Origin: Tepidimonas alkaliphilus
GTDB taxonomy: Bacteria > Pseudomonadota > Gammaproteobacteria > Burkholderiales > Burkholderiaceae_C
Direction of reading: 5' to 3'
Length of the DNA stretch: 64,000 bases
NCBI RefSeq assembly: GCF_007556595.1
Contig: NZ_VJNB01000002.1
Coordinates: 248,001-312,000 of the forward strand
A model generated the notes under the pieces. That model was not told the DNA's origin. It was given only the letters and a program-made list of their open reading frames with translations, and did not search any database. A program made the position numbers and the translations under genes. Every line of letters begins with the position of its first letter. Positions within the stretch are counted from its first letter, which is position 1. This document shows, one piece after another, positions 19,638-34,091 of the stretch.

Positions 19638-20708
19638 TCACGCTCCCCGGCTGTGCAACTCCGATACCTTTGCGGCGGCGTCCAACCAATCGAGCACACG
19701 CGTCCACAGGTCGGTCAGATCGCCCCGCCCATCCCAGCGACTGCGCCGCTGGGCAAAGCCGACATGCCCGCCGCGCGTCGGCTGCCAAAGCCGAACCCAT
19801 CGTCCTGCCTCGTGAGGTTGCGGCAAACTGCGGGCAGGCACCAACGGATCGTTGCGGGCATTCAGAACCAACGTCGGCAGTTCGATACGCGCCAAATGCG
19901 CCCGACTGGATGCGCGGCGCCAGTAATCATCGACACCCGCAAATCCGTGCAGTGGCGCCGTAAACGCATCGTCGAACGCTCGCAACGTTGGGGCGCGGGC
20001 CGCTCGACGCCCATCGATCCATCCAGGGTGGCGCTGCGCGAACGCAGCCGCTTTGGCCCGCATGGTGCGTAAAAAATAACGCGCATACAACCAACGGTTG
20101 AACCCGCGGTCAATGGCCGCGCCGGCAGCTTGCAAATCCAACGGTGCCGAAATCGCTGCAGCCGCCTCGATGACAGCGCGCGCACGATGACCCTGCTCTT
20201 GCAACCACCGCAGCAACGCGTTGCCGCCGAGCGACACGCCCACCGCCCGCAAGCGCCCGTGCGGCCACAGGCGCCGCACCTGACGCAGCATCCAGTCGAT
20301 CTCGTCGTGATCCCCGCTGTGGTAGGCGCGCGGCGCACGGTTGGGCTCTCCGGAACAGCCCCGGAAGTGCGGCACCACCACCGTCCAACCTCGGCGCTGG
20401 GCCACGGTCACCAACGCCTGGGCATAATGACTGCGGGAAGAGCCCTCCAAGCCATGAAACAGCACCACCACTGGGTCTTCTGGCGCACCCGCGTTGACCC
20501 AGAGGTCAGCGTCCACGAAGTCGCCGTCGGGCGTCGTCCAACGCTGACGTTGCGGCTGCGTCTTGGCTCCCCGGCCTCGCAAGCCCCACAAAGCCGCCGC
20601 GATCGTCTGCCCATGACCGCCCCAGTGCAGCCATGGCGCAGCGGGCCAATCCTCTTCGGCGGGCACGGGCGGCACCGCCCCTGGCGCGGCTGGTTCGGCC
20701 CGCCTCAC
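19638..20708 (-). CDS. Alpha/beta hydrolase, YheT family
   Basis: This 356-residue hydrolase has the family N-terminus 'WLHWGGHGQTIAAALWG', the oxyanion region 'VVVLFHGLEGSSRSHYAQAL', 'FRGCSGEPNR', the nucleophile elbow 'GVSLGGNALLRW' (Ser), the acid 'NARNDPLVP' (Asp) and the base 'RGGHVGFAQ' (His). YheT-type proteins are carboxylesterase-like with unsettled physiological substrates. The GTG start at 20708 lies 2 nt after the atpC stop, so it may be transcribed as a read-through tail of the ATP synthase operon. Confidence 0.88.
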   Translation of the reverse strand: MRRAEPAAPGAVPPVPAEEDWPAAPWLHWGGHGQTIAAALWGLRGRGAKTQPQRQRWTTPDGDFVDADLWVNAGAPEDPVVVLFHGLEGSSRSHYAQALVTVAQRRGWTVVVPHFRGCSGEPNRAPRAYHSGDHDEIDWMLRQVRRLWPHGRLRAVGVSLGGNALLRWLQEQGHRARAVIEAAAAISAPLDLQAAGAAIDRGFNRWLYARYFLRTMRAKAAAFAQRHPGWIDGRRAARAPTLRAFDDAFTAPLHGFAGVDDYWRRASSRAHLARIELPTLVLNARNDPLVPARSLPQPHEAGRWVRLWQPTRGGHVGFAQRRSRWDGRGDLTDLWTRVLDWLDAAAKVSELHSRGA

Positions 20709-20710
20709 GC

Positions 20711-21127
20711 TTAGCGTTTTTGACGGTATTTGCGCAACGCCGCAATCTGCGCGGCCATGATCGCCAGCTCCGACTGCGCTTTGGCGAAATCGACTTCGCT
20801 CTTGGCGTTCTTCAGCGCCTCTTCGGCGGCCTTGCGCGCCTCGGTGGCCTTGGCCTCGTCGAGATCCTTGCCGCGGATGGCAGTGTCGGACAGCACCGTC
20901 ACCACCTTCGGCTGCACCTCCAGAATGCCGCCGGCCACGAAGACGAACTCCTCGTCGCCGTCCGGCTTCTCGATGCGCACCGCGCCGGGCTTGATGCGCG
21001 TGATCAGCGGCACGTGGCCGGGCAGGATGCCCAGCTCGCCGGCCTCGCCGGGCAGCGCCACGAAGCGAGCCGGGCCGCTGTAGATCGATTCTTCAGCGCT
21101 GACCACCTCAACCTGGATGGTGTTCAT
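20711..21127 (-). CDS. atpC: ATP synthase F1 subunit epsilon
   Basis: This 138-residue protein is the epsilon subunit of the F1 sector, part of the rotor stalk and an inhibitor of ATP hydrolysis. The beta-sandwich N-domain ('[20 protein letters not shown]', '[19 protein letters not shown]') is followed by a two-helix C-terminal domain rich in Ala, Glu and Lys. ATG 21127 is the normal start ('[14 protein letters not shown]'). It is the last gene of the operon, 76 nt after atpD. Confidence 0.96.
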   Translation of the reverse strand: MNTIQVEVVSAEESIYSGPARFVALPGEAGELGILPGHVPLITRIKPGAVRIEKPDGDEEFVFVAGGILEVQPKVVTVLSDTAIRGKDLDEAKATEARKAAEEALKNAKSEVDFAKAQSELAIMAAQIAALRKYRQKR

Positions 21128-21203
21128 TTCGACTCCTGTCGTGTCCGGCGGCGGGCGCGGGCTTGGAGCCCGCACGGGGCGCCGCCGCGGGTCCGTTGGG
21201 GGA

Positions 21204-23535
<2,332 letters not shown>

Positions 23536-23576
23536 CGCCACTCCTTGGTATCAGGGTTGGGCCCGCGACGAGCCTC

Positions 23577-25133
23577 TCACCACGCGCCGGTCTGTTTGAA
23601 GGTTCGGATGGCGGCGTCGAGCTCGGCCTCGGCGTCTTTGTCCATCGCCTTTTGCGTCTCGAGCTTGTCCAACAGCGCGGCGTGCTTGTCCTTCAGGTAG
23701 GCGTGTAGCGCGGCCTCAAACGCCAGCACCTTCTTGACCTCGATGTCGTCCAGGTAGCCCTTGTTGGCGGCGTAGAGCGAAGCGGCCATCAGGCTGATCG
23801 GCAGCGGGCTGTATTGCGGCTGCTTCAGCAGCTCGGTCACGCGCGCGCCGCGGTCGAGCTGCTTGCGGGTAGCCTCGTCGAGGTCGGAGGCGAACTGCGC
23901 GAACGCCGCGAGTTCCCGGTACTGCGCGAGGTCGGTGCGGATGCCGCCTGACAGGCTCTTGATCAGCTTGGTCTGCGCCGCGCCGCCAACGCGCGACACC
24001 GAGATGCCCGCGTTGATGGCGGGACGGATGCCGGCGTTGAACAGGTTCGTTTCCAAGAAGATCTGGCCGTCGGTGATCGAAATGACGTTGGTCGGCACGA
24101 ACGCCGAGACGTCACCGGCCTGGGTCTCGATGATCGGCAGCGCGGTCAGCGAGCCGGTCTTGCCCTTGACCTCACCTTTGGTGAAGGCCTCGACGTAGTC
24201 GGCGTTGACACGCGCGGCGCGCTCCAGCAGGCGGCTGTGCAGGTAGAAAATGTCACCCGGATACGCCTCGCGCCCCGGCGGACGGCGCAGCAGCAGCGAG
24301 ACTTGGCGGTAGGCCACGGCCTGCTTGGACAGGTCGTCATACACGATCAGCGCATCCTGGCCGCGGTCGCGGAAGTATTCGCCCATCGTGCAGCCGGAAT
24401 ACGGCGCCAGGAACTGCATCGCCGCCGACTCGGAGGCCGAGGCCGCCACGACGATGGTGTAGTCCATCGCCCCGTGCTGCTCCAGGGCCCGCACCACGCT
24501 CTTGATCGACGACGCCTTCTGACCGATGGCGACGTAGATGCAGACCATGTTTTGGCCTTTTTGGTTGATGATGGTGTCGATGGCCACCGCCGTCTTGCCG
24601 GTCTGGCGGTCACCGATGATCAGCTCACGCTGACCGCGACCAATCGGCACCATCGCGTCGATGGCCTTGATGCCGGTCTGCACCGGCTGATCCACGCTCT
24701 TGCGCGCGATCACGCCCGGGGCGACCTTCTCGACCACGTCGGTCAGCTTGGCGTTGATCGGGCCCTTGCCGTCGATCGGGCGGCCCAGCGCGTCGACCAC
24801 GCGGCCGATCAACTCGGGGCCCACCGGCACCTCCAGGATACGGCCGGTGCACTTGACCGTGTCGCCCTCCGAGATGTGCTCGTATTCCCCCAGAATCACC
24901 GCGCCAACCGAATCACGCTCCAGGTTCAGCGCCAGGCCGTAGGTCGGCTGCCCATCCTTGCCGGCAGGGAACTCCAGCATTTCACCCTGCATGGCCTCCG
25001 ACAGGCCGTGGATGCGCACAATGCCGTCGGTCACCGACACCACCGTTCCCTGGGTGCGCAGATCGGCCGTCGGGGCCAAACCCTCGATGCGCGACTTGAT
25101 CAATTCAGAAATTTCGGCAGGATTGAGTTGCAT
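23577..25133 (-). CDS. atpA: ATP synthase F1 subunit alpha
   Basis: This 518-residue non-catalytic nucleotide-binding subunit has Walker A at residues 174-181 ('GDRQTGKT'), the conserved arginine finger region '[12 protein letters not shown]', and '[20 protein letters not shown]'. It alternates with beta in the F1 hexamer. Position and length are standard. The C-terminal residues '[10 protein letters not shown]' are those usual for the family. Confidence 0.98.
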   Translation of the reverse strand: MQLNPAEISELIKSRIEGLAPTADLRTQGTVVSVTDGIVRIHGLSEAMQGEMLEFPAGKDGQPTYGLALNLERDSVGAVILGEYEHISEGDTVKCTGRILEVPVGPELIGRVVDALGRPIDGKGPINAKLTDVVEKVAPGVIARKSVDQPVQTGIKAIDAMVPIGRGQRELIIGDRQTGKTAVAIDTIINQKGQNMVCIYVAIGQKASSIKSVVRALEQHGAMDYTIVVAASASESAAMQFLAPYSGCTMGEYFRDRGQDALIVYDDLSKQAVAYRQVSLLLRRPPGREAYPGDIFYLHSRLLERAARVNADYVEAFTKGEVKGKTGSLTALPIIETQAGDVSAFVPTNVISITDGQIFLETNLFNAGIRPAINAGISVSRVGGAAQTKLIKSLSGGIRTDLAQYRELAAFAQFASDLDEATRKQLDRGARVTELLKQPQYSPLPISLMAASLYAANKGYLDDIEVKKVLAFEAALHAYLKDKHAALLDKLETQKAMDKDAEAELDAAIRTFKQTGAW

Positions 25134-25182
25134 GACGCTTTCCTTTGCGCAAGGTTCGATTCCGGGGTGACGTCAGCCAGCG

Positions 25183-25713
25183 TCAAGCCAACAGCGCCAC
25201 ACGCATTTGTTCCAAACGAGCGGCGACCGAGGTGTCCAGCACCTGATCGCCCACCACCACGCGCACCCCGCCAATCAACTCAGGGCGCACCTGCACCTGC
25301 AGTCGCAGCGCGCGTCCAAAGCGCCGCTCCAGCACGCTCTGCAACGACGCCAGCTGCGCTTCATCGAGCGCAAAAGCGCTTTCCACGCGGGCGTCGGCCA
25401 CGCCTTGCTGGGCGTTGAGCAACGCGCGAAACTGCCGCGCAATCTCCGGCAGCACGCGCAGGCGGTCATTGTCAATGACCGTGCGCAAAAAATTTTGTCC
25501 GATCGGCGGCAACGGCACTGACAACAGGCCAGCCACCAGATCGTAAACCTGCTGCGTGGTGACTTTCGGGTGGGCCGCAAAGTCCAACAGCTGCGGATGG
25601 GCGGCGACGGAGGCCAGCTCCTGCAGCCAGGCCGCCGCATCGGCTGCCCGCTCGCCAGCCGCTTTGAACAGCGCCTCCGCGTAAGGACGGGCCAAGGTGG
25701 CTACTTCAGCCAT
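25183..25713 (-). CDS. atpH: ATP synthase F1 subunit delta
   Basis: This 176-residue subunit is the peripheral stalk link between F1 and the b subunits. '[14 protein letters not shown]' at the N-terminus and '[20 protein letters not shown]' near the C-terminus are diagnostic. It lies between atpF and atpA, as in other proteobacteria. Confidence 0.97.
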   Translation of the reverse strand: MAEVATLARPYAEALFKAAGERAADAAAWLQELASVAAHPQLLDFAAHPKVTTQQVYDLVAGLLSVPLPPIGQNFLRTVIDNDRLRVLPEIARQFRALLNAQQGVADARVESAFALDEAQLASLQSVLERRFGRALRLQVQVRPELIGGVRVVVGDQVLDTSVAARLEQMRVALLA

Positions 25714-25764
25714 GGTGTTCTCTCTTGGTCAAGAAAAGCGCGCCGCACACACGCCACGCCATCG

Positions 25765-26235
25765 TCAAAGCTCGGCCTTCAGACGCTCCAGCATGTCGGC
25801 ATGCGCACGGGCATCGACTTCGCGCCGCAAAATTTGCTCAGCGCCTTTGACGGCCAGCAAAGCCACCTGCTCGCGCAGCGCCTCCCGCGCTTGCACCACC
25901 TGTTGCTGTGCCTCCGCCTGAGCCGCCGCCACAATTCTGGCCGCCTCTTCCGCTGCCCGAGCTTTGGCTTCTTCGATGATGGCCTGCGCGCGCCGCTCGG
26001 CATCGGCCAGACGGGCGGCAGCTTCATTGCGCGATTGCGCCAACGCGTCTTCGATGCGCTTGCTCGCGACAGCCAACTCAGTTTTAGCCTTTTCAGCGGC
26101 GGCCAGGCCTTCGGCAATCTTTTGCGCCCGCTCGTCCAGCGCCTTGGTGATCGGCGGCCAGACAAACTTCATCGTAAACCAAACCAAGATGGCAAAAACG
26201 ATGGCTTGCGCAAAGAGGGTTGCATTGATGTTCAT
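25765..26235 (-). CDS. atpF: ATP synthase Fo subunit b
   Basis: This 156-residue subunit has the E. coli length. It has one N-terminal membrane helix ('[20 protein letters not shown]', continuing to about residue 28) followed by a long charged coiled-coil, the peripheral stator stalk. ATG 26235 is the normal start; the frame upstream is open but unrelated. A 107-nt gap with hairpin potential separates it from atpE. Confidence 0.97.
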   Translation of the reverse strand: MNINATLFAQAIVFAILVWFTMKFVWPPITKALDERAQKIAEGLAAAEKAKTELAVASKRIEDALAQSRNEAAARLADAERRAQAIIEEAKARAAEEAARIVAAAQAEAQQQVVQAREALREQVALLAVKGAEQILRREVDARAHADMLERLKAEL

Positions 26236-26342
26236 CGCAACGCCTTTCGGACAGATTTGCGGAAAGAGGCTGGGTTTAGCGCTCGGAAGAGCAAGCACCC
26301 GGACACCGCAGCGCCCGGGCGCCCCTTCCTCGTCCCCAACGA

Positions 26343-26633
<291 letters not shown>

Positions 26634-26636
26634 TCA

Positions 26637-28077
<1,441 letters not shown>

Positions 28078-28181
28078 AGGCAAACTAGGGAACAAAGAGA
28101 CTAAGGACTTTGGCCAAGCGCTGATTGGATCACGCCAGCTTTGCCGGCAGCCCAAGACAGCGCTTTGACAAAAAGCTCTTT

Positions 28182-28210
28182 ATTATACGGATAAACCCGA
28201 GTTATTGAAA
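28182..28210 (-). promoter_or_regulatory. Candidate sigma-70 promoter of the atp operon
   Basis: On the minus strand a perfect TATAAT (28187-28182) is preceded, after 17 nt, by TTTCAA (28210-28205), a weak -35. Transcription would begin about 100 nt before atpI. No other promoter-like element stands out in this 147-nt divergent gap. Confidence 0.55.
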
Positions 28211-28224
28211 AGGGAACTCGCCCG

Positions 28225-28497
28225 ATGACCGACCCAGCCCGCGCAAGTCTATTGAGCTTTCCTTGTCGCTTTCCCATCAAGGTCATGGGTGCCCAGACGG
28301 AAGGGTTTGCGACTGCCATGGCACGCGTGGCGCGTGCGTTTGACCCCGAGTTTGATGAAGCCACCATCGAAGTGCGCGCCAGCCGGCACGGTCGCTACAT
28401 CGGCCTGACGCTGACCGTGCGCGTAACCTCGCGCGAGCAGCTGGATGAGCTGTATCGCACGCTGACCACGCACCCGATGGTGCGGGTGGTGTTGTAA
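28225..28497 (+). CDS. DUF493 family protein (YbeD-like)
   Basis: This 90-residue protein resembles YbeD (DUF493), a small ferredoxin-like fold protein: 'LLSFPCRFPIKVMGAQTEGF', 'YIGLTLTVRVTSREQLDELY', 'LTTHPMVRVVL'. The gene stands immediately upstream of lipB in E. coli as well, so context supports the call; its function is unknown. AAGGGA precedes ATG 28225. It is divergent from the atp operon. Confidence 0.9.
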   Translation: MTDPARASLLSFPCRFPIKVMGAQTEGFATAMARVARAFDPEFDEATIEVRASRHGRYIGLTLTVRVTSREQLDELYRTLTTHPMVRVVL

Positions 28498-28500
28498 GCC

Positions 28501-29184
28501 ATGGAGCTGCGCTGGCTTGGTTTGGCGCCCTATCGGCCAACGGCGCAGGCGATGCGCGCCTTCACTGAGGCGCGCCAGCCCGACACGCCCGACCAGCTCT
28601 GGTTGTGCGAGCATCCGCCGGTGTTCACGCAAGGCCAGGCGGGGCGGCCCGAGCACGTGCTCGACCCCGGCGACATCCCGGTGGTGGCCGCCAACCGTGG
28701 CGGGCAGGTCACCTACCACGGGCCGGGCCAGGTGGTGGCCTACCCGCTGGTGGATTTGCGCCGGCTGGACTTGTGGGTCAAAGCCTACGTGCACCGGCTG
28801 GAAGAGGCGGTGCTGCGCACGCTGTCGGACTGGGGCGTCACCGGCCATCGGGTGCCCGGCGCCCCTGGCGTGTATGTGCGCCTGGATGACCCCTGCGGCC
28901 ACGCTGCGCTGCGCGGCCTTCCACCCGGCGACAACCCTTGGGCGGGCCTGGGCAAAATCGCCGCCCTGGGCATCAAGGTGCAGCGCCACTGCGCCTACCA
29001 TGGACTGGCGCTCAATGTGGCCATGGACTTGAGCCCCTTCTCCCGTATCCACCCATGCGGCTACGCCGGGCTGCGCACGGTGGATCTTGCTACGATCGGC
29101 GTCATGGCCGACATCGCCGAAGTGAGGGCGGCCTTGGCCAACCACCTGCGCTGCCTGCTGCAACCGCGGCAGTTGCAAGCCTAA
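28501..29184 (+). CDS. lipB: Octanoyltransferase (lipoate biosynthesis)
   Basis: This 227-residue enzyme moves octanoyl from acyl carrier protein to lipoyl domains. '[20 protein letters not shown]' (catalytic region), '[14 protein letters not shown]' (catalytic Lys) and 'IHPCGYAGL' (catalytic Cys) are present. An insertion relative to E. coli LipB is visible ('[18 protein letters not shown]'). It starts 3 nt after the DUF493 stop and is followed by lipA. Confidence 0.95.
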   Translation: MELRWLGLAPYRPTAQAMRAFTEARQPDTPDQLWLCEHPPVFTQGQAGRPEHVLDPGDIPVVAANRGGQVTYHGPGQVVAYPLVDLRRLDLWVKAYVHRLEEAVLRTLSDWGVTGHRVPGAPGVYVRLDDPCGHAALRGLPPGDNPWAGLGKIAALGIKVQRHCAYHGLALNVAMDLSPFSRIHPCGYAGLRTVDLATIGVMADIAEVRAALANHLRCLLQPRQLQA

Positions 29185-29212
29185 ACAACGCCCTGCGTTG
29201 GAAAGCGCCCCC

Positions 29213-30193
29213 ATGAACCCTACGGTCACCGCGTCCGCTTACGACCCCGTCGTCAAACAAAAAAGCGCGGCCAAAACCGCACGCATTCCGATCAAGATCG
29301 AGCCGGCCCCGCCGCTGCGCAAGCCGCAGTGGATCCGCGTCAAGGCCGCCAGCCCCGGCTCGCGCTTCTACGAGATCAAGGACATCCTGCGCGCCAACCG
29401 GCTGGTGACGGTGTGCGAGGAGGCCTCCTGCCCCAACATCGGCGAATGCTTCGGCAAGGGTACCGCCACCTTCATGATCATGGGCGACAAGTGCACGCGG
29501 CGCTGCCCGTTCTGCGACGTCGGCCACGGCCGCCCGGATCCGCTCGACCCCGACGAGCCCGAGAACCTGGCGCGCACGATCGCGGCGCTGAAGCTGCGCT
29601 ACGTCGTCATCACCAGCGTGGATCGTGACGACCTGCGCGACGGCGGTGCGGCACACTTCGTCGCCTGCATCCGGGCCGTGCGCGAACGCTCGCCCGGCAC
29701 GACGATCGAGATCCTGACGCCGGACTTCCGCGGCCGCGACGAGCGGGCGCTGGCGATCCTGTCGGAGGCGCCGCCAGACGTCATGAACCACAACCTGGAG
29801 ACGGTGCCGCGCCTGTACCGGCAGGCGCGCCCCGGCTCGGACTACGCGTTCAGCCTGAACCTGCTGCGCAAGTTCAAGGAGCGCTTCCCGCGCATCCCGA
29901 CCAAGAGCGGGCTGATGGTCGGCCTCGGCGAAACCGACGAGGAGATCCTGCAGGTGATGCGCGACCTGCGCGCGCACGGGGTGGACATGCTCACGATTGG
30001 CCAGTATCTGGCCCCGAGCCCCCATCACCTGCCGGTGCGGCGCTACGTGGAGCCGGCCACCTTCGCAATGTTCGAGCGCGAGGCCTACGCGATGGGCTTC
30101 ACGCACGCGGCGGTGGGCCCCTTGGTGCGCAGCAGCTACCACGCCGACCGACAGGCGCACGCCGCTGGCGTCTGGCACGATCAAGGCGCTTGA
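29213..30193 (+). CDS. lipA: Lipoyl synthase
   Basis: This 326-residue radical SAM enzyme inserts two sulfurs into octanoyl groups. Both clusters are visible: auxiliary C68, C73, C79 ('[12 protein letters not shown]') and radical SAM C94, C98, C101 ('CTRRCPFC'). '[17 protein letters not shown]' and '[20 protein letters not shown]' are family hallmarks. ATG 29213 is preferred to the TTG at 29198. It is the last gene of a ybeD-lipB-lipA operon, 28 nt after lipB. Confidence 0.97.
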   Translation: MNPTVTASAYDPVVKQKSAAKTARIPIKIEPAPPLRKPQWIRVKAASPGSRFYEIKDILRANRLVTVCEEASCPNIGECFGKGTATFMIMGDKCTRRCPFCDVGHGRPDPLDPDEPENLARTIAALKLRYVVITSVDRDDLRDGGAAHFVACIRAVRERSPGTTIEILTPDFRGRDERALAILSEAPPDVMNHNLETVPRLYRQARPGSDYAFSLNLLRKFKERFPRIPTKSGLMVGLGETDEEILQVMRDLRAHGVDMLTIGQYLAPSPHHLPVRRYVEPATFAMFEREAYAMGFTHAAVGPLVRSSYHADRQAHAAGVWHDQGA

Positions 30194-30245
30194 ACCGCCT
30201 AATGCCTCAGGCGCAAAACCGCTCAGTCTTTTGCCGGTCGGGCGC

Positions 30246-31547
30246 TTAAGGCGCGCCGTGATGGGCGGCGTGCCAATCGTCGCGTCGCGCGTGTTGAAAC
30301 AAGCGCTGCAGCAACCTCGGATAGCGGCGCAGATTGCGCCGGTGCCACAGCGTGATCAGCACCATCACCCCGGCCACCAGTAGCCCGAACGCGGTGATGG
30401 CGCCGAACGCCGACAGCCCCGCCCCGGTGGCGGCGCTGTAGAGAAAGCCCAGCCCGAGGATGCAGATCTGCTCGTTGAAGTTCTGCACCGCAATCGAGCG
30501 TCCCGCGCCCATCAGGTTGTGGCCGCGGTGCTGCAGCAGCGCGTTCATCGGCACCACGAGAAAGCCCCCCAGCGCCCCCAGCAGCATCAGAAATGGCGCG
30601 GCCACCCAGACGTCCCGAATCGCCACCATCAGCACCACCAGCAGCCCCATCGCCACCCCCAGCGGCATCACGCGCGGGGCCTGATCGATGCGCATGCGCA
30701 TCGAGGCCAGCACCGCCCCCACGGCAGTGCCGATCGCCACCACGCCCACGAGGCTGGACGCCTGCGTCGTGTTGTAGCCCAAGGCCGCCGCCGCCCAGGC
30801 CAGCACGAGGTAGCGCAGATTGCCGCTCACCCCCCAAAACAGCGTGGTGGTGGCCAGCGAAATCTGACCGAGCGGATCGCGCCACAGCAAGCGGTTGCAG
30901 CGCGCAAAGTCCGGCAGCAATGCCATAGGGTTGCGCGCCAGCGGTCGCAGCGGCGCCCCAGTGCTTGGAATGCGCAAGTTAAATGCGGCGGCCAACCCGT
31001 ACACGCCCACCAAGCCAACGATGGCCAACTCCGCCGCCGTGGGAAACCAGGCGCGCAGCCACGCCGCCTCGTGCGCCGCCAGCCAAGCCGCCACCGCGGG
31101 CGACACCAACTGTCCGCCCAACACCACGCCCAAAATGATGGAGGCAATCGTCAAGCCCTCGATCCAGCCGTTGGCCTTGACCAGCTGCGACGGCGGCAGC
31201 AGCTCAGTGAGAATGCCGTATTTGGCTGGCGAGTAAGCCGCGGCGCCCAGCCCTACCAAGCTGTAGGCCGCCAGTGGATGCACCGGCGTCCACATCAACA
31301 CGCAGCCCGCCACTTTGACGGCGTTGCTGAAAAACATCACCTGGCCCTTGGGCCGCGAGTCCGCAAACGCCCCCACCCACGGCGCCAGCAGCACGTAAAA
31401 GAGCGCAAACATCGGCACCAGCGCGGCTTCCTGCCAAGCTGGCGCGCCCCGGCTGCGCAGCAACTCCACCGCCACCACGAACAACGCATTGTCGGCCAGC
31501 GAGCTGCAGAACTGCGCTGTCATGATGGTGTAGAAGCCGCGCTTCAT
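30246..31547 (-). CDS. lplT: Lysophospholipid transporter LplT (MFS)
   Basis: This 433-residue major facilitator protein has about 12 membrane helices and the LplT signatures 'AQFCSSLADNALFVVA', 'SPAKYGILTELLPPSQLVKA', 'NGWIEGLTIASIILG' and 'IAVQNFNEQICILGLG'. LplT flips lysophospholipids across the inner membrane for re-acylation, usually with Aas; no aas is present here. It is divergent from alr and convergent with lipA. ATG 31547 ('MKRGFYTIMTAQFC') is chosen over upstream in-frame starts. Confidence 0.92.
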   Translation of the reverse strand: MKRGFYTIMTAQFCSSLADNALFVVAVELLRSRGAPAWQEAALVPMFALFYVLLAPWVGAFADSRPKGQVMFFSNAVKVAGCVLMWTPVHPLAAYSLVGLGAAAYSPAKYGILTELLPPSQLVKANGWIEGLTIASIILGVVLGGQLVSPAVAAWLAAHEAAWLRAWFPTAAELAIVGLVGVYGLAAAFNLRIPSTGAPLRPLARNPMALLPDFARCNRLLWRDPLGQISLATTTLFWGVSGNLRYLVLAWAAAALGYNTTQASSLVGVVAIGTAVGAVLASMRMRIDQAPRVMPLGVAMGLLVVLMVAIRDVWVAAPFLMLLGALGGFLVVPMNALLQHRGHNLMGAGRSIAVQNFNEQICILGLGFLYSAATGAGLSAFGAITAFGLLVAGVMVLITLWHRRNLRRYPRLLQRLFQHARRDDWHAAHHGAP

Positions 31548-31706
31548 GGCGAAAAAAATCAGCACGTCCGCGAGGGCGAGCCCCGCCTTGGCCACGCGGT
31601 GTGCGAAAGTCAGGGCTGGCCGTGAGTGCGCGGTTTATAGCACGCACCCGCCCCGTCTCAGCCAGCGCTGCGGCGGCGATCCTCGTTTGACTCCACCCAT
31701 CCGCTT

Positions 31707-32873
31707 ATGCCCCGTCCCATCCAGGCCATCGTGCACCTCCACGCCTTGCGCCACAACCTCACACGCTGTCGCGCCGCCGCTGGCGACGCGCGCGTGTGGG
31801 CGGTCGTCAAGGCCAACGCCTACGGCCACGGCATCGAGCGCGTCTGGCCGGCGCTGCGCGGCGCCGACGGCTTCGCGCTGCTGGATCTGGCCGAGGCCGA
31901 GCGGCTGCGCGCGCTAGGCTGGCGCGGCCCGATCCTGCTGCTGGAGGGCTGCTTCGAGCCGCGCGACCTTGAGGTCTGCTCGCGCCTGGACCTGTGGCAC
32001 GTGGTGCACACCGAGGAGCAGATCGACTGGCTGGCCGCGCACAAGACGCAGCAGCCGCACCACGTGTTTCTGAAGATGAACTCCGGCATGAACCGGCTCG
32101 GCTTCCGGCCCGAGGCCTACCGGGCCGCGTGGGCGCGGCTGCAGGCGTTGCCGCAGGTCGGCGAGATCGGGCTGATGACGCACTTTTCCGACGCCGACGG
32201 GCTGCGCCGCGGGCGCGAGGGCGTGCTGCACCAGGTGGAGGCGTTCGTGCGCGCCACGCGCGACCTGCCGGGCGAGCGCAGCCTGTGCAACAGCGCCGCC
32301 ACGCTGCGCCACGCGCTGCGGCTGCGCCTGGGCGACGATGGCGGAGCGCTGGCGGCGGACTGGGTGCGCGCCGGCATCGCCCTTTATGGCAGCGCGCCGG
32401 ATCATCCAACGCACCGAGCCGCCGACTGGGACCTGCAGCCGACGATGACGCTGGCCAGCCGGCTGATCGCCATCCAGCCGGTGGCCGCCGGCGAGACGGT
32501 CGGCTACGGCTCGATTTACACTGCGCCGCGCGACATGCGCGTCGGCATCGTCGCCTGCGGCTACGCCGATGGCTACCCCCGCCACGCGAGCTTGTCGCAG
32601 GACCACGGCGCGCCGGTGCTGGTGCGCGGCGTGCGCACGCGGCTGGTGGGCCGCGTCAGCATGGACATGCTGGCGGTCGATCTCACCCCGGTGGAAGCCG
32701 CCGGCGGCCCCTGCCGCCCTGGCGACGAGGTGGTGCTATGGGGCCGCAGCACCAGCGGCGCGGTGCTGCCCGTGGATGACGTGGCGCAGGCGGCGGGCAC
32801 CATCGCTTACGAGCTGCTGTGCGCGGTGGCGCCACGCGTACCTTTTGCCGTGGACGACCAACCTGCTGCCTAG
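31707..32873 (+). CDS. alr: Alanine racemase
   Basis: This 388-residue PLP enzyme makes D-alanine for peptidoglycan. The PLP lysine is K35 in '[16 protein letters not shown]'; the second base tyrosine is in '[13 protein letters not shown]'; '[12 protein letters not shown]' is a conserved C-terminal motif. No good ribosome binding site precedes ATG 31707. It is divergent from lplT. The later dadA gene oxidises D-amino acids, but it is 10 kb away. Confidence 0.96.
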   Translation: MPRPIQAIVHLHALRHNLTRCRAAAGDARVWAVVKANAYGHGIERVWPALRGADGFALLDLAEAERLRALGWRGPILLLEGCFEPRDLEVCSRLDLWHVVHTEEQIDWLAAHKTQQPHHVFLKMNSGMNRLGFRPEAYRAAWARLQALPQVGEIGLMTHFSDADGLRRGREGVLHQVEAFVRATRDLPGERSLCNSAATLRHALRLRLGDDGGALAADWVRAGIALYGSAPDHPTHRAADWDLQPTMTLASRLIAIQPVAAGETVGYGSIYTAPRDMRVGIVACGYADGYPRHASLSQDHGAPVLVRGVRTRLVGRVSMDMLAVDLTPVEAAGGPCRPGDEVVLWGRSTSGAVLPVDDVAQAAGTIAYELLCAVAPRVPFAVDDQPAA

Positions 32874-32889
32874 CCGGCCCCAACAGCTC

Positions 32890-32919
32890 TTGCTACTCCC
32901 AGGGGTATCAAGATATACT
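32890..32919 (+). promoter_or_regulatory. Candidate promoter of the RND transport block
   Basis: TTGCTA (32890-32895), an 18-nt spacer and TATACT (32914-32919) precede an AGGAGG ribosome binding site and the adaptor start. The spacer holds an imperfect inverted repeat (TACTCCC/AGGGGTA) and a GTAT-N6-ATAC repeat, which could bind a regulator. No regulator gene adjoins the cluster. Confidence 0.4.
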
Positions 32920-32946
32920 GCGGACCAGTTGTAGGAGGATCGGATC

Positions 32947-34050
32947 ATGGACGCTCGCCGCTTGCCTTTGCCTCTTTTGGCCCGTCGGCGCTGGCTCGGC
33001 GCGACCGCCGCCACCGCACTGCTGGCCAACTTAGCGCTGCTGCCCGCTTGGGCTCAAAACGACGCCGCCGGCCCGCGCGTGCCGGTGGCCGAGGTCGCCC
33101 GCCGCCCGGTGGGCCAATCGCTGTTGCTGGATGCCACCATCGAAGCGCAGCAGCAGGCAACCTTGGCAGCGCAGGCCAGCGGCCGGATTTTGCAGCTGCA
33201 CGTCAAGGCCGGCGACCGCGTGCGCGCCGGCCAGGTGCTGGCGGTGATCGATGACCGCGAAACCAGCGCCGGCGTGCAGCGCGCCGGCGGCGCGGTGGCG
33301 CAAGCCGAGGCCGAGCTGCGCAACGCCGAGGCGCACGCCAAGCGCACGCGCGAGCTGCGCGAACAAGGCTTTATTTCGCAAGCGGCGCTCGATACCGCCG
33401 AGGCGCAGGCCGCCGCCGCGCGCGCCGCGCTGCAGCAGGCCAAGGCCGCGCAGTCGCAGGCCGCGCTGGCGCAGGGCTTCACGCGCCTGACCGCGCCGTT
33501 CGACGGCTTCGTGCTGGCCACGCACGCCGAGGCCGGCGATCTGGCCGCGCCGGGCCGTCCGGTGCTGACGGTGTACGCGCCGCAGCCGCTGCGCGCCACC
33601 GTGCACGTGCCGGCGTCGCAGTCGGCGCTCGCGGAGCGCGCGCAGCGCGTCGAGGTGCGCCTGCCCGACGGGCGCTGGGTCCAGCCCAGCGCCCGCAGCC
33701 GCCTGCCGGCGGCGGATCCGGTGGCGCAGACGGTGGAGTGGCGCCTGCCGCTCGTGGCCGCCGATGCGCAGGGCGTGCTGCCGGGCCAGGCGGTCAAGGT
33801 GCGCTTTGCCGCCGGCAGCGACGAGCGGCTGGTGGTGCCGGCCAGCGCCCTGCTGCGCCGCGGCGAGCTGACCGCGGTCTATGTGGCGGCGCCGGCCGGG
33901 GCGCCGGCGGGCTTCGTGCTGCGCGCGGTGCGCGTCGGCGCCGACCACGGCGAGGCGGGCATCGAGATCCTGTCGGGCCTGCAGCCGGGCGAGCGCGTGG
34001 CGCTCGATCCGGTGCGCGCCGGGCTGCGCGGTGCGCAGCCGGCCCAGTGA
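32947..34050 (+). CDS. RND efflux periplasmic adaptor (membrane fusion protein)
   Basis: This 367-residue protein has a signal peptide (about residues 1-36, cleavage after 'LLPAWA'), a barrel-sandwich lipoyl-like domain ('ASGRILQLHVKAGDRVRAGQ'), a coiled-coil hairpin rich in Ala/Glu (about residues 100-170) and a beta-barrel domain. It has no lipobox cysteine. 'ARRRWLGA' in the signal is reminiscent of a twin-arginine motif, which would be unusual for this family. An AGGAGG ribosome binding site lies 7 nt before ATG. It pairs with the pump 41 nt downstream; no outer-membrane factor is next to it. Confidence 0.92.
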   Translation: MDARRLPLPLLARRRWLGATAATALLANLALLPAWAQNDAAGPRVPVAEVARRPVGQSLLLDATIEAQQQATLAAQASGRILQLHVKAGDRVRAGQVLAVIDDRETSAGVQRAGGAVAQAEAELRNAEAHAKRTRELREQGFISQAALDTAEAQAAAARAALQQAKAAQSQAALAQGFTRLTAPFDGFVLATHAEAGDLAAPGRPVLTVYAPQPLRATVHVPASQSALAERAQRVEVRLPDGRWVQPSARSRLPAADPVAQTVEWRLPLVAADAQGVLPGQAVKVRFAAGSDERLVVPASALLRRGELTAVYVAAPAGAPAGFVLRAVRVGADHGEAGIEILSGLQPGERVALDPVRAGLRGAQPAQ

Positions 34051-34091
34051 TCGGCCATGATCCCTTTCCTCTTGAGGCAGGAGAACGGCCG

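Noticed and set aside
28165-28170. TTGACA on the plus strand before the DUF493 gene
   Set aside because: A -10 at the proper 16-18 nt distance is not present; the TATTAT is only 10 nt away and is the reverse side of the atp operon -10.
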